This document shows, piece by piece, positions 41,301 to 44,020 of a DNA stretch of 44,020 nt (position 1 is the stretch's first letter; each line of letters starts with the position of its first letter). The DNA is from Chara braunii. Its lineage: Eukaryota; Streptophyta; Charophyceae; Charales; Characeae. Location: the NCBI GenBank assembly GCA_003427395.1, contig BFEA01000046.1, forward strand, positions 4,402,940-4,446,959. The letters run 5' to 3'. The notes under the pieces were generated by a model, which ran no database searches, had not been told where the DNA came from, and saw nothing but the letters and a program-made list of their open reading frames with translations. A program made the translations under genes and the position numbers.

Positions 41301-42403
41301 GACAGGGTACTCTATTAAGGCCTTCAATTTTTTGAAGGCTGGCGTGCAATTCTGGTCCCACTTACAAATTGTCTCTTTCTTCGGTAACCTACGAAGGGGA
41401 GCAGCGTTTGTGGAGAAGTTCCTTATGAACTTCCTATAGTAGTTAGCCAATCTTAGGAACGAACGTATCTTTGTCAGTGTCTTAGGAGTTGGCCAGTTTC
41501 TAATTGATGCAATCTTACTGTCCTCGGGCTGAATACCGTCTCCGTCTAGTACATGGCCTAGGTAAAGGACCTCTGTCTTGGCCCACTCGCACTTCTTCGG
41601 ATTAATCTTAACGTTAGACTCTCTCAACTTTCCTAGAATCTGCCTCAGATGACCCTCATGCTCTTCGAGGGTCTTGCTGAACATGAAGATGTCGTCTAAA
41701 TACACGACGGCGAACCTATCTAACCATGGCCTAAACAAGTCGTTCATGCGGCGCTGAAATGTAGCCGGTGCATTAGTTAGTCTGAACGACATCACTATGA
41801 GCAGCGCTGAAATGTAGCTGGTGCATTAGTTAGTCCAAACAATATCACTATGAACTCGTAATGCCCTTACTTTGTCCTGAACATCGTCTTATACTGATCG
41901 TCAGGATGCACCTCTATGTGATGGTACCTCGATTTCAGATCTATCTTTGAGAAGTACTTGCATCCCTGTACTCAATCTAACAAGTCATCTATACGTGGCA
42001 ATGGCTTTGCATTCTTGATTGTGATGGCGTTCAGTCCCCTGTAGTCTATACACGTGCGTAGCTCTCCCTCCTTTGGGACAAACAGAACAGGTGCGCCATA
42101 GGGTGACGAACTAGGTCTTATCCATCCTTTCTCTAGGAGCTCGTCTAACTGCCTGCGAAGCTCCTCTAGCTCCTTGGGAGACATCCTGTAGACTGCCCCC
42201 AAAGGCGTTCTACTGCCAGGTTCTATCTCTATGCAGTGCTGGATCGGTCTGGGCACTAATCCTGAGGGTGCTTCAGACAAGTCCTTGTACTCTTCCAGCA
42301 AACTGGCGATAGTAGGATGGACCGTCTCTTCCTCTTTGGGCTTATCAGACATTGGCCTTACGTAGGCTACGAACACCTGCTCTTCGAGCTGCTCCTTTCG
42401 CAC
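41148..42403 (-). pseudogene. pol: Reverse transcriptase, element D
   Basis: The N-terminal frame (41972-42403) has [20 protein letters not shown] and [17 protein letters not shown]. After a stop near 41970, the palm reads FSKIDLKSRYHHIEV, with its catalytic Asp kept. A 53-bp tandem duplication (41751-41803, 41804-41856) then disrupts motif B. The right part (41148-41795) keeps YLDDIFMFSK and the thumb (PKKCEWAKTEVLYLGHVLD). This is the least damaged polymerase in the window but is still not a continuous frame. Confidence 0.88.
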
Positions 42404-42621
42404 AAGTCTGGCGAATGCAGAAGTGCTGAGGCAGCAATGGGTGAGGGGATTATCGACCCCAGACTCATGGTACAGGTTTGCTTGACTTCGCCTGATGCAC
42501 CAGGGAGCCTAAATTCGTGCTCTCTAAGGTGTAGTGTGGCTCCTGCTGCCTCTCCCCAATCTGTGCCTAAGACAATGTGAAACGGGAGATTCTCTTCTAC
42601 GAGGAGGGTCAAGGAATGCAA
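42367..42621 (-). pseudogene. pol: Protease C-terminal half, element D
   Basis: The frame reads LVEENLPFHIVLGTDWGEAA and [11 protein letters not shown], the second conserved part of retropepsin. The DSG active-site half expected to the right is not recognisable before similarity ends. Confidence 0.65.
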
Positions 42622-42750
42622 TACCTTCTCTACCTTCCCATCTTTCTATAGGCCAAAGTAGGCATTGACCCCCCAACATACTCGTCTATGTGCGCATCCT
42701 ATTGTTGTCTGCAAGGATGCTGACTACAGGTTCTGCTAATTGCTGGAGTT

Positions 42751-43101
42751 CCGGATCGAGTGGGTCCAGTCGCACAATTTTCGAGTACTAAGTTTGGCGA
42801 CTTTTCGCTTCCCAAATAATGCACAGAAAAATCTAAACATTTGGGATCCGGAAGATTAGGTCGAGATCTTTCCAGTCTAATTTGTAAGTAGCTCTCTGAA
42901 ATTTTCTCAAACTACGGTTTATTTTCAAGTGGTGTTCTCAAATCGGCTCCGATCTAAGAAGTGAATTGTCAAGTAATGGATTACTAATTATCCGAGTACT
43001 GGACTCCTAGTCGACTGGTCTAGTAAGGTGTGAGTTGCTAAATCTGTAGAGCACAATCAGCTTCAATCTCAAATAGTGACTAAAGTAATCAGTCTTATTT
43101 T
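42751..43101. other. Spacer, no gene seen
   Basis: Stop-rich, AT-biased sequence with no domain, LTR end or repeat recognised. Confidence 0.4.
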
Positions 43102-43109
43102 GTTGTTCT

Positions 43110-43375
43110 CTAGGCTACCAGCCGGACCGCCCTGGTCCCGGGTGGCAAGTCCGTGCAAGGACTAGGGAAGGTCCCAGCCCAAAAAAAAAAAAAAAAACGA
43201 AAAAAAAATTACGTTATGCAGAAAAATAAACTGAATAACTCAGGGTCACATCGAAATTGTTTACCAAATTTAAAATAAAATAAAAAAATGTAAAAATATT
43301 TTGTTTTATTTTTTTATTTTTAATTTTTTTTTGGCCCGGCTGGGCAAGTGACCTCTGGCCACTTTGGTAGCCTAG
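43110..43375 (+). mobile_element. hAT-like MITE, CTAGG family, copy 2
   Basis: It starts CTAGGCTACCA and ends TGGTAGCCTAG, a perfect 11-bp terminal inverted repeat. The flanks GTTGTTCT (43102-43109) and GTTGTGCT (43376-43383) match at 7 of 8 bases. It shares with copy 1 the CTAGG end, CCCGG-rich subterminal parts, an A run with ACG, and the core word GGGTCACAT followed by AAATT. At 266 bp it cannot encode a transposase. Confidence 0.78.
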
Positions 43376-43383
43376 GTTGTGCT

Positions 43384-44020
43384 TGGAAATTGAGCCTTAG
43401 TTCGTGATGTTGTGGGATTGGGGTCATAGGTGTTGAATGGATCATGTCCTTTAGGGTTGGAGTCCGTCCCTGCAAGGGTTACACAAGGTGGGTGGTGCGA
43501 TCTATGAGAGGGTAGGGGCAGTATTGAGGGTTTGTCCTTTTCTGGGCCATGCTGATTTTGGCTCGGATCAGCTATGGCGGTTGGGAAGAGAGGACAAGGG
43601 GTGCTGATGTCACCAGGGTGAGAGTTGAGAGGGCTGTTCGGCTTGTTGGAGGGGGTGGGGCAGGAAAGAAAAGGGATCTTCGGCTCCGCGGGGCCATACT
43701 TCAGGGGGTACTGTATGTGACTGAGGGAGCAGGAGTGGTATGCTGGGGGCTGTTCTGAACTGGGGCTGGGAGGTGAGGGGCCGCCTTCCCGTGGAAGCAG
43801 TCAACAGACAGCGGGTTGTCTTTTGGGGGGGAGTAATCCCTTTGGTTCTTGTGACCCCTTTACATGTAACTGAGCTTCAATAGGCGCTGGTGTTACGGAC
43901 TTCGCCAGGGCTCGATCCCTGGTCTATCTTTTGCTGTTTCGGCTGCATCCCGTTTTCGGCCTGGCACCCTTTTTCCAAACCCCTCCTTTGGTACCGTAGG
44001 ATTTTGGACAACTGGCGCCA
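43384..44020 (+). other. Terminal stretch, possible LTR end at the window edge
   Basis: No gene is seen. GCTATGGCGG occurs at about 43570. The final bases read TTGGACA, AC, TGGCGCCA; TGGCGCC is the start of the Asp-tRNA type primer-binding site known from Athila/Tat elements, so an LTR may end at 44010. CAGGGCTCGATCCCTGG near 43906-43922 resembles a tRNA T-arm, but no complete tRNA is present. Confidence 0.3.

Larger units (their letters stand above)
38437..42750 (-). mobile_element. Ty3/gypsy element D, 5' part missing
   Basis: Minus-strand order from the right is protease, reverse transcriptase, RNase H, integrase, C-terminal module and 3' LTR. Proteins differ from B and C (protease LPFHIVLGTDW, integrase VPLLAEVRTDLVI). 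There is no gag and no 5' LTR; similarity stops near 42750. The LTR family matches the unit at 24921-25762. Stops and short tandem duplications break pol in several places. Confidence 0.85.

Noticed and set aside
43885-43935. Possible tRNA around a CAGGGCTCGATCCCTGG arm
   Set aside because: Only a T-arm-like stem is visible; no acceptor stem or D arm with correct spacing was found.

Overview
The window is nuclear DNA from a repeat-rich streptophyte (plant lineage, possibly a charophyte alga such as Chara). This is an inference from primer-binding sites that match plant initiator-Met tRNA, several Ty3/gypsy LTR-retrotransposon families, a host gene split by an intron of about 8.8 kb, abundant microsatellites and a 128-base assembly gap (11682-11809). 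There is no bacterial, plasmid or CRISPR content.

Layout. Positions 1-8196 hold element A, a decayed plus-strand Ty3/gypsy element whose 5' LTR is cut by the window start. 9214-9734 is a non-autonomous terminal-inverted-repeat element with an 8-bp target duplication; a relative lies at 43110-43375. 10225-11366 is a minus-strand solo LTR with a 4-bp target duplication. 11883-13556 is a complex tandem array. 13560-18785 is non-coding and repeat-like, with a probable LTR promoter near 16480, hairpins and tRNA-like heads. 18786-24902 is element B (minus strand), with a 5' LTR-like unit of another family at 24921-25762. 27225-34558 is element C (plus strand), complete from LTR to LTR with a 4-bp target duplication. 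38437 to about 42750 is element D (minus strand), lacking its 5' part.

The only host gene recognised is on the plus strand. Its exons at 26442-26606, 35411-35499, 35654-35972 and 36635-36860 have matching intron phases and give one continuous protein segment, possibly the N-terminal helical-repeat region of a plant BEACH-domain protein (family call tentative). Element C sits inside the first intron in the same orientation as the gene. The D-type LTR at 24921-25762 appears to sit in an intron farther upstream.

The retroelements are all damaged, in instructive ways. B and C are relatives: B has lost the integrase zinc finger and catalytic core, while C has lost the whole reverse transcriptase but keeps integrase with a duplicated zinc-binding domain. 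C's 5' LTR carries an internal inversion. Tandem duplications of about 38-500 bp recur in element coding regions, introns and intergenic DNA. The strongest new-family candidate is the pair of CTAGG-ended inverted-repeat elements.
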